In this document: positions 27,370-36,687 of the stretch, piece by piece
Numbering within the stretch: the stretch's first letter is position 1
How the letters are laid out: each line of letters opens with the position of its first letter
DNA from: Bremerella sp. JC817
GTDB taxonomy: Bacteria > Planctomycetota > Planctomycetia > Pirellulales > Pirellulaceae
DNA: 64,000 nt
Assembly (NCBI RefSeq): GCF_040718835.1
Contig: NZ_JBFEFG010000266.1
Span: 62,001 to 126,000, forward strand
Direction: 5' to 3'
Notes under the pieces: generated by a model
Seen by the model: only the letters and a program-made list of their open reading frames with translations
Told to the model about the DNA's origin: nothing
Databases searched by the model: none
Made by a program: the position numbers and the translations under genes

Positions 27370-27410
27370 AAAAATCCCCCGTGCGACCAGCGATCGACTA
27401 CGGGGGATTT
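27370..27410 (-). terminator. Intrinsic terminator of the 1476-aa cytochrome c gene
   Basis: AAATCCCCCGT (27372-27382) pairs perfectly with ACGGGGGATTT (27400-27410), and a T-run follows on the minus strand. Confidence 0.82.
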
Positions 27411-27441
27411 GCTGAAACATTCGCTATAGTAACAACTTAGG

Positions 27442-30400
27442 TTACTCAGCAGCTTCGACGGTCACGGCCATGACGACCGGGGCGGTCGAGTCGGTTCCTT
27501 TCACCAGATCGATCGATTTAACCGGTTTGGCTTCCTTTGGGCTCACCGCGAGGTAGCGGACCTGGCGACCATTCAGGTCGAAGGCGAACTTCGACTCCGG
27601 CACGTCGACCCGGCGGATGTAGTCCGCGATCTCGATGCCATTTCGCAGCGGATGGTCTTCGGTCGTGCCATCTTCGTACGTGATCCGGACGATCATCGAG
27701 GTCGAACCCTTTTCGCCGTAAGGCGAGGCCCAGCCGGCGACACCACCCAGGATATGGATCGCTTTGACCGGCATGTTGCAGGGCAGCGAGACTTCCTTCG
27801 GCATCTTGGGTGGCAGGTACCCGGACGGACCATTGAGCAGGATCACGTTCGGCTTGCTCGTTCCTTGAGGATCGATCAGCTGGAACGGGACTCCTTCAAA
27901 GGTCTTCGGTTCCCAGGTATCGAAGGCCAACGTTTCGATTGGCGAGTCCTTCGAGATGAACATCCCCTCGGTGCTGACCGCCGTGGCGACCTTGTCGAGC
28001 GGGATCGGCACGAACTTGCCGCGGTTGGTCAGGAAGGCGAGCAGGTCGACGAACTCTTCCGGCTTGATCTGCTTCTCGAAACCAACCGGCATCAGCGACT
28101 GCGGAGTGCCACGAAGTTCTTCGATGTCTTCTCGCAGGATCGATTGCTGCTTGCCTTCGGCATCGACCAGTTCGATTGCGGTCCGGCTTTCCGAAGCAAG
28201 CAAACCACTCAGCACGCGGCCGTCGAGAGTGGCGACCATGTAGGTGCGGTAGTTCGATTCGACGCTGCGGTTTGGATCGAGGATTTCCGTCAGCAACTGC
28301 GACTTCGGATGAACGGCCATTCCGGTCAGGTCAGGGCCGATCTTCGAGCCTTCGCCACTATGGATATGGCACTTCGAGCATTCACGCTTGAAGACCAGTT
28401 TGCCAGCGGCTGGATCGCCTTTCGCTTCGGTGGTGGCCCACAGTTCCTTGATCACCTTCTGGCGGTCAGCACTTGGCAATGCACCCCCGCGAGCGAACAA
28501 CGCTTCGGCTTTCTTACGCAGTTCTTTGTCAGGATGCTGGGCCAGCGACTGACGCTGGTCGAGTGCCAATTCGTTCAATTGGATCGAACCTTTGTCGAGG
28601 GCCGACAGCAGGTCGATGGTCCAAGCTGGCCGTCCCAGCATCACGCCAATGGCATCCTTACGGGCAGACGGGGTCAGCGTCGGAAGGATATCCAGAAGGT
28701 ACCCACCCAGCGAATCGTTTTCGCTCGACTTCAAAGCGAGCAGGATGGCCTGGGTCACTTCGGCCGACGTTTGAGGGCCGACTGTGTCTAGCAGTTTCGC
28801 TTCAACCGGTGGATCCATCTTCACGTTCAGCTCGATGATCTCCTTGGCGAGTTGCTGCGTCTGGCGAGCGTTCAGTTCGCCTGACTCGATGCTCTCGAGC
28901 GAGCTATCAACCAGGTCTTGAAGCTGCGAAGTCAGGCGGTCGCTGCCCCAACTGACCGCCATTCGGATCAACTGACCACGGGTCGAGTTTGGCAGCTTCT
29001 TAGCGAGGCTGGCCAATGACTCGTCCAGTTGATCCGTGACTTTCGGCTTCGCATCTTTGGGCCAACCCTTGGCCAGGCCGCTGACGATCGCGTCGGCAAC
29101 TTCTGGCTGGGCTTGATCGACTGCCGGCAGCAACTCGGCGATCGAATCGACCGGGCCTCCGCGGGCATAATGTTCCGTGACAATTGCCACTAAACGCTGC
29201 GTTTCCGGAGCGATCTTGTCGACTTTGGCGACTGCCTTTAGGAAGCTGGCTCCCTGGTTGGCCGAGGCCGAGGTCGCGGCGTCTGGGATCCAGCGGTCTT
29301 GAGCGTTCACAGGCAGCGAAATCATCGCCAGGATATCGGCGGCTGCGGCATCGCTGGCTGGAAGGTCGGCCAGGGCGAGCAAGGTCATCAGGCGAACCTG
29401 AGGATCGACGTCGTTCAGCACGCCACTCTTCAAGATCGCGGCGGTGCTTTCGGCGGCGTTCGGCAGAACCTGAACGGCATTGCGACGAACGCCTGGGGCG
29501 GTGTGCTGCAGGGCAGCGTAAACCGCCTTGGTGGCATCGCTGTTCGGATCTTCCAGCGCACCCAGACCATCGAGCGTCCACAGAGCGTGAATCGCACCGA
29601 CGTTCAAACCGATGTCGTCCATCGTGTCGTCTTGCAGTAAGGCGATCAGACCAGGCACGACATCCAGATTGGCACGTTCCACCAAGATCTGTTGGGCGTG
29701 ACGACGCCACAACAGGTTATCGCTCTTCAGCGTGGCGACCAGTTCTTCCGGGCTCGCCTTGGTCAGGTCTTTTAGCCAGGGCTGATCGGGACGGGCACCT
29801 TCACCGGTGTAAACAATGCGGTAGATGCGACCATGACGCTTGTCACGCAGATCGGTTTCGTATGCGGCGCCTTTCCCCGTTTGGAAGCCATGCGGCGTAG
29901 GGTTGTGCTGTATGATGTAGTTGTACCAGTCTAGCACCCAGACGTTGCCATCCGGGCCGACCTCGCTTTGAATCGGAGCGGTCCATTCGTCGTCCGAAGC
30001 AACCAGGTTGAATGGGCTGGTCGAATGGAAGTCGCTGCCATCTCGCGAGATAACAAACGCACCGGTCAAGTGACCTGTCGGTCCGTTGACGAACGCGACG
30101 CGATTCCAGAAAGGTTCTGGGTAGTTACGAGCCGTATACAGCGAGTGACCGGCACCGGCAGTATAGCCACCGTGATGATCAACCTGACGCACCTTGTCGG
30201 TGATTGGATCGAACTTGTGGCTATCGGCCATCGAGTCCAGCACCAGGCGAGCCGTCCAGCCACGAACCTTTTCGTAGTAGCGGTTCGGGATTGGCATGTA
30301 GACGCTAGGGCAGTGGTTGGCGGTCGAACCGAAGATGATACCTTCTTCGCTGATGCCGAGGCCCCAGGTGTTGTTGTTGGTCGAGCGGATGAATTCCAGC

Positions 30401-31872
30401 TTGCTGCCATCGGGCTTGAAGCGGAAGAAGCCGTTGCGGAAGCCAGGCTGTTCGACTCCTTGCACGACAGGGTGCGAGTCGTTGTACCCCTGCATGCCCC
30501 AGATCCAGTTGTCGTGACCATACTGGAAGTTGCTCACACCGCCGTGGGTGTCACCCATATTCCATCCGGTGAACATCACCTTCTTTTCATCGGCCACGTC
30601 GTCGCCGTTGGTGTCTTTGAGCCACAGCGTTTCGCGGCCGTTCTGCACGATCACGCCGCCGTCGTGGAAGGCGATCGAAGTCGGAATGCTGAGACCCTCG
30701 GCGAAGGTCGTGACCTTGTCCGCCTTCAGGTCGCCATCGGTGTCTTCGCAAACGACGATTCGGTCGCGGCCTGGGCCAGAGGTGTGTAGTTCGTTGGGAT
30801 AGTCGAGCGTCATACACATCCAGAGACGCCCCTTAGCGTCCCAGGTCATAGCGATCGGCTTGCCACCGTCGAAGATTTCTTCCGACGCGAACAACTTCGC
30901 TTCGAAGCCTTCTGGAAGCACCAAGTGCTTTTCCGATTCTTCGGGAGTCAGAGGCTTCTGCATCAGGTTCAGCGGTTGGGCTTGCGTGCCCCAGTTGGCA
31001 CCGGCAGTGTAGTTCGGAATCTTGGCGCCGACGTCAACGTAGTCAAATGGTTTGACGTCGGTGTTGGGCTTCTGGGCTTTCGGCACTTCCATCGGACGAT
31101 CGAAGGCAGTCACCAGTCCTTCGACTTTCGGAGGGAAGGCAGGCACAACACTCGGATCGCTACCGACAGCCCAGCGAACGCCGCGTTCGACCAGGTTCAG
31201 GAAACCAGGGTTGGTCCAAGTACGTTGATCGTGACCCCAAGCGGTATAGAAGACGCGGCCTTTACCTTGCTCGCGAACCCAGGTCCACGGCTCTTGTTCG
31301 TGATCGCCCATGCGATAGGTGAGCACGGTGCGGTTCTTTTCGTTGTGCTTGGTATGGACGTAGGTTTCGTCCCAGCTTTCAAACCCTTCAAAACCCTTCA
31401 TCAGCGGATGCTGGGCTTCGGCGATCTTGGTGCGGAAGGTGCCGGTGCCGTGGCTCTTGAACTGGGCACCCACCAAGGCAATGTACTTCGGCGAGTTCAA
31501 GAAGCAGTACGAAGCACAGTGCAGCGGAATCAGGCCGTGACCATCTTCGACATACTGAATCAAGGCAGCCTCGGTTGCTGGATCGATACGCTCGGTGTTG
31601 GCGTAGATCATCAACCCGTCAAATTTTGCAAGTGTTTCTGGCGTGATATCTGCCAGGGAATCGGTGTACTTCAGATCGATTCCGCGGGCTTCCATCGCCG
31701 GCTGAAGTTCGACAAATCGTTTCGCCGGTTGGTGGTGGCCATTGTCCCCCAGGAACAGGATCTGAAGCCGATCCTCGGGAGCCTGAGTTTCAGCGGCCGA
31801 GACAACGCCCAGTCCGACCCAAAGGGCCAAAAAACTGGTAACAAAAGTGAGAAAGCGATTGGCGCACGGCAT
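27442..31872 (-). CDS. Secreted ThuA / PVC-type propeller / HEAT / cytochrome c multidomain protein
   Basis: 1476 residues with a signal peptide ('FLTFVTSFLALWVGLGVVSA'). The N-terminal ThuA-like domain (about 35-240) has 'QILFLGDNGHHQP' and 'GLIPLHCASYCF'. A dehydrogenase-type beta-propeller (about 310-720; 'AMTWDAKGRLWMCMTLDYPNE', 'DTDGDLKADKVTTF') follows, then HEAT-like helical repeats (about 740-1130). Then comes a cytochrome c domain with CSKCH (Cys1165, Cys1168, His1169) in 'GKLVFKRECSKCHIHSGEG', and a beta-rich C-terminus. This is the planctomycete/verrucomicrobial 'PVC-type heme-binding' architecture, probably a periplasmic oxidoreductase linked to sugar degradation. The substrate is unknown. 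It is monocistronic. Confidence 0.9.
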   Translation of the reverse strand: MPCANRFLTFVTSFLALWVGLGVVSAAETQAPEDRLQILFLGDNGHHQPAKRFVELQPAMEARGIDLKYTDSLADITPETLAKFDGLMIYANTERIDPATEAALIQYVEDGHGLIPLHCASYCFLNSPKYIALVGAQFKSHGTGTFRTKIAEAQHPLMKGFEGFESWDETYVHTKHNEKNRTVLTYRMGDHEQEPWTWVREQGKGRVFYTAWGHDQRTWTNPGFLNLVERGVRWAVGSDPSVVPAFPPKVEGLVTAFDRPMEVPKAQKPNTDVKPFDYVDVGAKIPNYTAGANWGTQAQPLNLMQKPLTPEESEKHLVLPEGFEAKLFASEEIFDGGKPIAMTWDAKGRLWMCMTLDYPNELHTSGPGRDRIVVCEDTDGDLKADKVTTFAEGLSIPTSIAFHDGGVIVQNGRETLWLKDTNGDDVADEKKVMFTGWNMGDTHGGVSNFQYGHDNWIWGMQGYNDSHPVVQGVEQPGFRNGFFRFKPDGSKLEFIRSTNNNTWGLGISEEGIIFGSTANHCPSVYMPIPNRYYEKVRGWTARLVLDSMADSHKFDPITDKVRQVDHHGGYTAGAGHSLYTARNYPEPFWNRVAFVNGPTGHLTGAFVISRDGSDFHSTSPFNLVASDDEWTAPIQSEVGPDGNVWVLDWYNYIIQHNPTPHGFQTGKGAAYETDLRDKRHGRIYRIVYTGEGARPDQPWLKDLTKASPEELVATLKSDNLLWRRHAQQILVERANLDVVPGLIALLQDDTMDDIGLNVGAIHALWTLDGLGALEDPNSDATKAVYAALQHTAPGVRRNAVQVLPNAAESTAAILKSGVLNDVDPQVRLMTLLALADLPASDAAAADILAMISLPVNAQDRWIPDAATSASANQGASFLKAVAKVDKIAPETQRLVAIVTEHYARGGPVDSIAELLPAVDQAQPEVADAIVSGLAKGWPKDAKPKVTDQLDESLASLAKKLPNSTRGQLIRMAVSWGSDRLTSQLQDLVDSSLESIESGELNARQTQQLAKEIIELNVKMDPPVEAKLLDTVGPQTSAEVTQAILLALKSSENDSLGGYLLDILPTLTPSARKDAIGVMLGRPAWTIDLLSALDKGSIQLNELALDQRQSLAQHPDKELRKKAEALFARGGALPSADRQKVIKELWATTEAKGDPAAGKLVFKRECSKCHIHSGEGSKIGPDLTGMAVHPKSQLLTEILDPNRSVESNYRTYMVATLDGRVLSGLLASESRTAIELVDAEGKQQSILREDIEELRGTPQSLMPVGFEKQIKPEEFVDLLAFLTNRGKFVPIPLDKVATAVSTEGMFISKDSPIETLAFDTWEPKTFEGVPFQLIDPQGTSKPNVILLNGPSGYLPPKMPKEVSLPCNMPVKAIHILGGVAGWASPYGEKGSTSMIVRITYEDGTTEDHPLRNGIEIADYIRRVDVPESKFAFDLNGRQVRYLAVSPKEAKPVKSIDLVKGTDSTAPVVMAVTVEAAE

Positions 31873-32182
31873 TTGATTGAGGTGGGCTTGAGGAACTCGT
31901 TTTGGTGAAAAGGCTTGAGCCGAAACAGTCGCCTTGGTAGTAGGGGATGAGCCAAGACGAAAACGAAATTTTTCGACTTCTTCAAATATAGTAGGGTTTC
32001 GCCAGGAGTCTCCCTAAATAAGTCCCGCGGATTGTAGCTTTTTTGCATCGAATTCCGATTCGCCGGTGACGGGCTACCTATTCAACCCAGGCGCGATCGT
32101 TCATACTTGCCGATTCGGTTCGAGATTTTTACTCAAACGGGGGTGACACCTTCGTTTTCCTACAACCTGAACAACGAGAATC
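31873..32182. other. Divergent intergenic region
   Basis: 310 bases between the cytochrome c gene (minus) and the NagB-LmbE gene (plus). It is AT-richer near 31960-32050 (including a TTTTTT run at 32039) and must contain both promoters. No strong inverted repeat or small gene is visible. Confidence 0.45.
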
Positions 32183-34072
32183 ATGACTGAACGAACCGCT
32201 GATCGACCTGTGATGTCGATCCAGTCAACCGCTCTGCCTTGCTCTGTTTTTTCCACCAGCGAAGCCCTCTCTCGCCACGTCGCTGAAATCGTCGCCGCAA
32301 TTATTCGCGAACGACAGGCTCAAAAAGCCACTGCCGTGCTCGGGCTTCCAACCGGTTCCACACCCATGGGGGTCTATCGAGAACTGGTTCGCATGCATCA
32401 GGAGGAAGGGTTGGACTTGTCCAACGTCATTACCTTCAACCTGGACGAGTATTACGGCTTGAAGCCTGACCAACTGCAAAGTTATCACCGCACGATGCAC
32501 GAGGTTTTCTTTCAGCACGTAAATATTCCGTCGGAGAATATTCACATCCCTGATGGCACCATCCCCTTAGACGAGGTTGATGCCTATTGCGAAGACTTCG
32601 AGAACAAGATTCGCGAAGCAGGTGGCATCGACCTGATGCTGTTGGGGATTGGCTCGAACGGACACATCGGCTTTAACGAGCCGTTCAGTATCCGCAACAG
32701 CCGCACGCGACTCTGCACGCTCGACCCGATCACCCGTCGCGGAGCTGCGTCCGACTTCTTCCACGAAGAAAATGTCCCACACCAGGCCATCACCATGGGG
32801 ATCGGTACGATCCTCGAGGCTCGCAAGATCTTGCTGATGGCGTTGGGCCAGGGCAAAGCATCGATCATTCGTGAAACGATCGAAGGTCCGATCTCGAATC
32901 GCGTGCCGGCGACCATCCTGCAGGAACATCGCGACACGGCGTTCTTTGTCGACTCGGCTGCGGCTAGCAAGTTGACGGCGTTCTCGACGCCGTGGACCGA
33001 AGGTCCGGTCGAATGGGACCAAACGATGATCAAGCGAGCCGTGCTGTGGCTGTGCGAACAGACCGGCAAGGCCTTGCTGAAGCTCGACGACGACGACTTC
33101 CGCAAGTTCAACTTGCACCAGTTGCTGCGTCACCATGGTCCGGCGCCCAGCCTGGCGCACCGCGTGTTCCGCTGGATGATGGATACCATCGAGTACCATC
33201 CGGCCGGGAAAGAAAAGAAGAAAGCGATCTGCTTCAGTCCCCACCCGGACGACGACGTGATCAGCATGGGTGGCACGTTGATTCGCCTGGTTGACGATGG
33301 TCACGAGGCTCACGTCGCTTACATGACCAGCGGTAATATCGCGGTATTTGACCACGATGCTCAGCGTTTCGCCGATTTCGTCACGCAGTACAACCGCCTG
33401 TTCGGAATCGACCAGCAGAAGTCGGCCGAAGTCGAGCAGCAGGTTTCCGAGTCGCTCAAAAAGAAGCCACCTGGCGAGCCAGATATCGACGCTGTGTTGA
33501 CGATCAAAGGCTTGATTCGCCGCAGCGAAGCGATTGCCGGAGCCTTGAAGGCAGGCTGCCAGGAAGAGCATTTGCACTTCCTTGATCTCCCGTTCTATCA
33601 GACCGGTAAGGTAGCCAAGAATCCTCTGGGGCCTGAAGACGTTCGGATCGTGAAAGAGCTGATCATGAAGGTTCAACCCGATCAGGTCTACATCGCGGGC
33701 GACCTGTCCGATCCACACGGAACGCACCGCGTTTGTGCGATGGCGATCTTCAACGCATTGCTCGAGATCGAGGCGGAAACTGGGAGGCGGCCCGAAGCTT
33801 TGCTGTATCGCGGAGCGTGGCAGGAATACCCACTGCACGAAATCGAGATCTGCGTTCCGCTGTCGCCAACCGACATGCTGAAGAAGCGTCAGGCGATCTT
33901 CATGCACGAAAGCCAAAAAGACAGTGCGTTATTCCCTGGGACCGACCCACGAGAGTTCTGGGAACGAGCCGAAGACCGAAATATGGGTACGGCAGATTCG
34001 TACAACAAGATTGGCCTGCCCGAGTACTTCGCGATGGAAGCGTTCGTTCGCTGGAATGGACAGCCTTTGTAA
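32183..34072 (+). CDS. nagB: Glucosamine-6-phosphate deaminase fused to LmbE/PIG-L-like deacetylase domain
   Basis: 629 residues. The N-terminal ~270 residues are NagB: 'VLGLPTGSTPMGVYREL', 'VITFNLDEYYGL' and 'LLGIGSNGHIGFNEP' carry the catalytic acid/base residues that convert glucosamine-6-P to fructose-6-P plus ammonia. The C-terminal part (about 345-610) is LmbE-like: 'FSPHPDDDVISMGGTLI' with the zinc-binding His354-Pro-Asp-Asp and a downstream 'DPHGTHRVCAMAI'. Fused NagB-LmbE proteins of this length also occur in Bacteroidota. The pairing suggests deacetylation and deamination of amino-sugar phosphates in one cytoplasmic protein; the deacetylase role is inferred. A terminator follows. 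Confidence 0.92.
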   Translation: MTERTADRPVMSIQSTALPCSVFSTSEALSRHVAEIVAAIIRERQAQKATAVLGLPTGSTPMGVYRELVRMHQEEGLDLSNVITFNLDEYYGLKPDQLQSYHRTMHEVFFQHVNIPSENIHIPDGTIPLDEVDAYCEDFENKIREAGGIDLMLLGIGSNGHIGFNEPFSIRNSRTRLCTLDPITRRGAASDFFHEENVPHQAITMGIGTILEARKILLMALGQGKASIIRETIEGPISNRVPATILQEHRDTAFFVDSAAASKLTAFSTPWTEGPVEWDQTMIKRAVLWLCEQTGKALLKLDDDDFRKFNLHQLLRHHGPAPSLAHRVFRWMMDTIEYHPAGKEKKKAICFSPHPDDDVISMGGTLIRLVDDGHEAHVAYMTSGNIAVFDHDAQRFADFVTQYNRLFGIDQQKSAEVEQQVSESLKKKPPGEPDIDAVLTIKGLIRRSEAIAGALKAGCQEEHLHFLDLPFYQTGKVAKNPLGPEDVRIVKELIMKVQPDQVYIAGDLSDPHGTHRVCAMAIFNALLEIEAETGRRPEALLYRGAWQEYPLHEIEICVPLSPTDMLKKRQAIFMHESQKDSALFPGTDPREFWERAEDRNMGTADSYNKIGLPEYFAMEAFVRWNGQPL

Positions 34073-34104
34073 GCGAAACTGGCTTCGACCCAGAGAATCA
34101 AATA

Positions 34105-34140
34105 GAGGTGGCCTCGAGCGAAATCGGGGTCACCTTTTTT
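34105..34140 (+). terminator. Intrinsic terminator of the nagB fusion gene
   Basis: AGGTG-CC-CGA pairs with TCG-GG-CACCT, followed by TTTTTT. It lies about 35 bases past the stop and just before the end of the convergent pilin gene. Confidence 0.75.
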
Positions 34141-34141
34141 C

Positions 34142-34330
34142 TTAGATGCCCAGATCTGGGAAGGTGCGTTCGATTTCTGTCTTCGAGTAATTGAAGCTGT
34201 CTTTGGTAAGCGTACCAATGAAGGTGATCGAGCCGATAACGGCCATCAAGATCATCGCCAGCAGGATGGCGTATTCGACCGAAGTCGGGCCATCTTCCGA
34301 GCGAAGAAAGCGTACGATTTTGGGGAGCAT
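34142..34330 (-). CDS. Flp/Fap-type IVb pilin
   Basis: 62 residues from the ATG at 34330, with AGGA upstream. 'FLRSEDGPTSVEYAILLAMILMAVI' is a Flp prepilin signal: cleavage after Gly with Glu at mature position 5 or 6, followed by one hydrophobic helix, then a short polar tail. Flp pilins are assembled by Tad systems into adhesive fibres. No tadA, cpaB, rcpA or prepilin peptidase gene is nearby, so this is an orphan pilin gene. It converges on the nagB fusion gene. Confidence 0.88.
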   Translation of the reverse strand: MLPKIVRFLRSEDGPTSVEYAILLAMILMAVIGSITFIGTLTKDSFNYSKTEIERTFPDLGI

Positions 34331-34487
34331 GGCACCTATCCTGTGAGCGGAAGGATCGACCAGAAAAGGGGGACGTGAGGAATCCATTGCGCAAGGTGCC
34401 CCGGATTCACGGGAAGAAGGCAATTGAACCCTACGTCATGTTTGGGGGTGAGGCAAAAAAATCGCCAGACGGTGCGCCTTATAGGAG

Positions 34488-34516
34488 TTGACATATGTAC
34501 AGCGGGGGGCTAGGCT
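34488..34516 (+). promoter_or_regulatory. lexA promoter with candidate LexA box
   Basis: TTGACA (34488-34493) and TAGGCT (34511-34516) are spaced by 17 bases. The -35 overlaps TTGACATATGTACA, which shares the CATATG core with the Gram-positive-type LexA box (CGAACATATGTTCG) but has mismatches in the arms. Confidence 0.5.
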
Positions 34517-34581
34517 CTAATTCCGACATCGCCTTTCCATGCTGGAAGGGGAATTAGCGCGACGGATCAGGATCCCTGAAC

Positions 34582-35193
34582 ATGGCAAGTTCGCAGTCGG
34601 CAACCGATGCTCTCACCAAGCGACAAAAAGACGTCTTTCTCTTCATTCGCGACAAGATCCAGTCTCGCGGCTACGGACCGACCGTTCGGGAAATCGGCGA
34701 ACAGTTCGAGATCAGCTCGCCCAACGGCGTGGTCTGTCATCTAAAAGCCCTGGAACGCAAAGGGCTTATCTCGCGTGAAAAGAACATGTCGAGGGCCATC
34801 CAACTGCGAGCCGAAGTCGAAGAAGAAGTTGGTTTGCCTTTGGCAGGGCGGATTGCCGCCGGTGTTCTGCATGAAGCAATCAGCCAGACCGATCGGGTCG
34901 ACTTTGGCACGATGTTTAATCGCCACGACCACTTTGTGTTGGAAGTCTCAGGCGATTCGATGACCGAAGCGCACATCGACGACGGGGACTACGTCGTGGT
35001 GAAGCAGCAAGATTCGGCTCGGACCGGCGATATCGTCGTGGCAGAAACCGACGACGGCGAAGCGACGCTCAAGTATTGGTTCCCCGAAAAGAACCGTATC
35101 CGCTTGCAGCCGGCGAACAGCACCATGGAACCCATCTACGTGAAGAACGCCAAGGTACGGGGCGTGGTGATCGGGGTCGTGCGTAAGTTCTAA
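34582..35193 (+). CDS. lexA: LexA repressor
   Basis: 203 residues. The N-terminal winged helix (about 10-70) has 'LTKRQKDVFLFIRDKIQSRGYGPTVREIGEQF' and 'SSPNGVVCHLKALERKGLI'. The C-terminal S24 peptidase domain has the Ala93-Gly94 self-cleavage site in 'GRIAAG', Ser126 in 'SGDSM' and Lys164 in 'ATLKYWF', so the autocleavage machinery is intact. It represses SOS genes until RecA filaments stimulate cleavage. It is preceded by a sigma-70-like promoter with a LexA-box-like palindrome and followed by a strong terminator, so it is monocistronic and probably self-regulated. Confidence 0.97.
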   Translation: MASSQSATDALTKRQKDVFLFIRDKIQSRGYGPTVREIGEQFEISSPNGVVCHLKALERKGLISREKNMSRAIQLRAEVEEEVGLPLAGRIAAGVLHEAISQTDRVDFGTMFNRHDHFVLEVSGDSMTEAHIDDGDYVVVKQQDSARTGDIVVAETDDGEATLKYWFPEKNRIRLQPANSTMEPIYVKNAKVRGVVIGVVRKF

Positions 35194-35240
35194 GAGACTT
35201 GCACCTGATCGATGGGTGGACCAACGCCAAGAAAATAAAA

Positions 35241-35277
35241 GAGGCCAGCGTGAATCACGTCTGGCCTCAATGTTTTT
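35241..35277. terminator. Bidirectional terminator between lexA and the response regulator gene
   Basis: GAGGCCAG-CGTG pairs with CACG-CTGGCCTC around a 3-base loop, with a T-run on the plus strand and A-rich sequence on the left. It serves both convergent genes. Confidence 0.87.
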
Positions 35278-35295
35278 ACGGACCTACCGAATGGC

Positions 35296-36687
35296 TTAGG
35301 CCGACTTTTCGCTGGCGGTGGCCTGGTTCAGCTTGTTGTAAAGCGTCTTCAGGCTGATGCCGAGTTCTTCGGCCGCTTGTGGCTTGTTGCCTTCGTGTCG
35401 ATCAAGTGCTTCGTGAATGGCTTGCATTTCCAGTTCACGAAGCGACATCGGCCCCATAACCGCTCGCAGTTGCGGCGGACCGACGGTGGCCTGTTCGTTG
35501 AAGCGGCGAGGCAAATGCTGCGGTTGGATCGGCAGCTCTTCGCACAAAATCGTCGCATGTTCGACCACATTCGCCAGCTCGCGAACATTGCCTGGCCACG
35601 AGTGCGACTTCAGGGCATGGATGGTCTCGGTCGCAAAGACGGTATGCGTCATCGGGATCGTTGGCCAGAACCGGCGACTGATGTGCTCGGCCAGCAGCGG
35701 AATGTCTTCCGTGCGTTCTCGCAGAGGCGGCAACTGAATTTCGAAGGTGTTGATGCGGAACATCAAGTCTTCGCGGAAATCGCCCTCGCGAACCATGTCT
35801 TCCAGGTGACGGTGGGTCGCGCTGATGATGCGGACATCGACCTTGATCGAGCTGTTTTCACCCACGCGGCGGATCTCGCCCGTTTCGAGCACACGCAACA
35901 GCTTCGCTTGCAGAGACTTGGGCAACTCGCCGATTTCGTCGAGAAACAGCGAGCCGCCATGAGCGACCTCGAACAGGCCGATCCGAGTTTCTTCCGCCCC
36001 GGTGAACGCGCCCTTGCGATGGCCGAACAGTTCGCTTTCGATCAGATTCTCAGGCAATGCCCCACAGTTGACCGCCACGAATGGCTGGGAATGCCGCAGG
36101 CTTTGATCGTGAATGGCTTTGGCAACCAGTTCTTTACCGGTGCCCGTTTCGCCACGAATCAGCACGGCCGAGTTCGACGGCGCGACCTTGGCGATCATCT
36201 TGTTGACGACCTCCATCGCTCCCGAGTCGCCGATCAGCTTCGACTTGCCTTCGATGCGGTCGAGCCGGCTGGTGAGCGCCTTGATCTTGCGATCTTGCTC
36301 ACGTTTCTTGGCAACCCCTTCCAGCAAGGTCTTCAGTTCCATCAAGCGGCAAGGCTTGGTGAGATAGGCATAGACCTTGAAGCGGACCGCGGCGATCGCG
36401 CTCTCGGTCGACGATTTGCCGGTCAGAATGATGGCTTCGGTCTCGGGCGAAAATTCCTTCGCCTTTTCAATCACGTCGATACCGCTTTTGCCAGGCATAT
36501 CGAGATCGACCAGGATGCAGTCGAAGTCTTCTTTCTCCAACGCAGCGATCGCGGTAATGCCGTCAGGGCAAACCGTGACCGTGTGTCCCAGCCGAGGGAG
36601 CTCTAGGCTCATCAGCTTCTGGAGAGACTTCTCATCGTCGGCAAACAGAATCTTCAGCGATTCAGGCTGCTTGGTGTCTTCGCTCAT
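35296..36687 (-). CDS. Sigma-54-dependent response regulator, NtrC family
   Basis: 463 residues from the ATG at 36687, overlapping the kinase gene by 26 bases. The receiver domain (1-125) has the acidic pair Asp17-Asp18 and phospho-acceptor Asp61 in '[11 protein letters not shown]'. The AAA+ domain (about 150-385) has 'GETGTGKE', 'GAFTGA' for sigma-54 contact, '[12 protein letters not shown]' and '[11 protein letters not shown]'. The C-terminal Fis-type helix-turn-helix is '[21 protein letters not shown]'. It activates sigma-54 promoters when phosphorylated, presumably by the coupled kinase. Target genes are unknown. A bidirectional terminator lies downstream. Confidence 0.95.
   Translation of the reverse strand: MSEDTKQPESLKILFADDEKSLQKLMSLELPRLGHTVTVCPDGITAIAALEKEDFDCILVDLDMPGKSGIDVIEKAKEFSPETEAIILTGKSSTESAIAAVRFKVYAYLTKPCRLMELKTLLEGVAKKREQDRKIKALTSRLDRIEGKSKLIGDSGAMEVVNKMIAKVAPSNSAVLIRGETGTGKELVAKAIHDQSLRHSQPFVAVNCGALPENLIESELFGHRKGAFTGAEETRIGLFEVAHGGSLFLDEIGELPKSLQAKLLRVLETGEIRRVGENSSIKVDVRIISATHRHLEDMVREGDFREDLMFRINTFEIQLPPLRERTEDIPLLAEHISRRFWPTIPMTHTVFATETIHALKSHSWPGNVRELANVVEHATILCEELPIQPQHLPRRFNEQATVGPPQLRAVMGPMSLRELEMQAIHEALDRHEGNKPQAAEELGISLKTLYNKLNQATASEKSA

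Noticed and set aside
32567..33916. 449-codon minus-strand open frame
   Set aside because: It is fully antisense to the NagB-LmbE fusion and has no recognisable domain.
35377..36606. 409-codon plus-strand open frame
   Set aside because: It is antisense to the sigma-54 response regulator.
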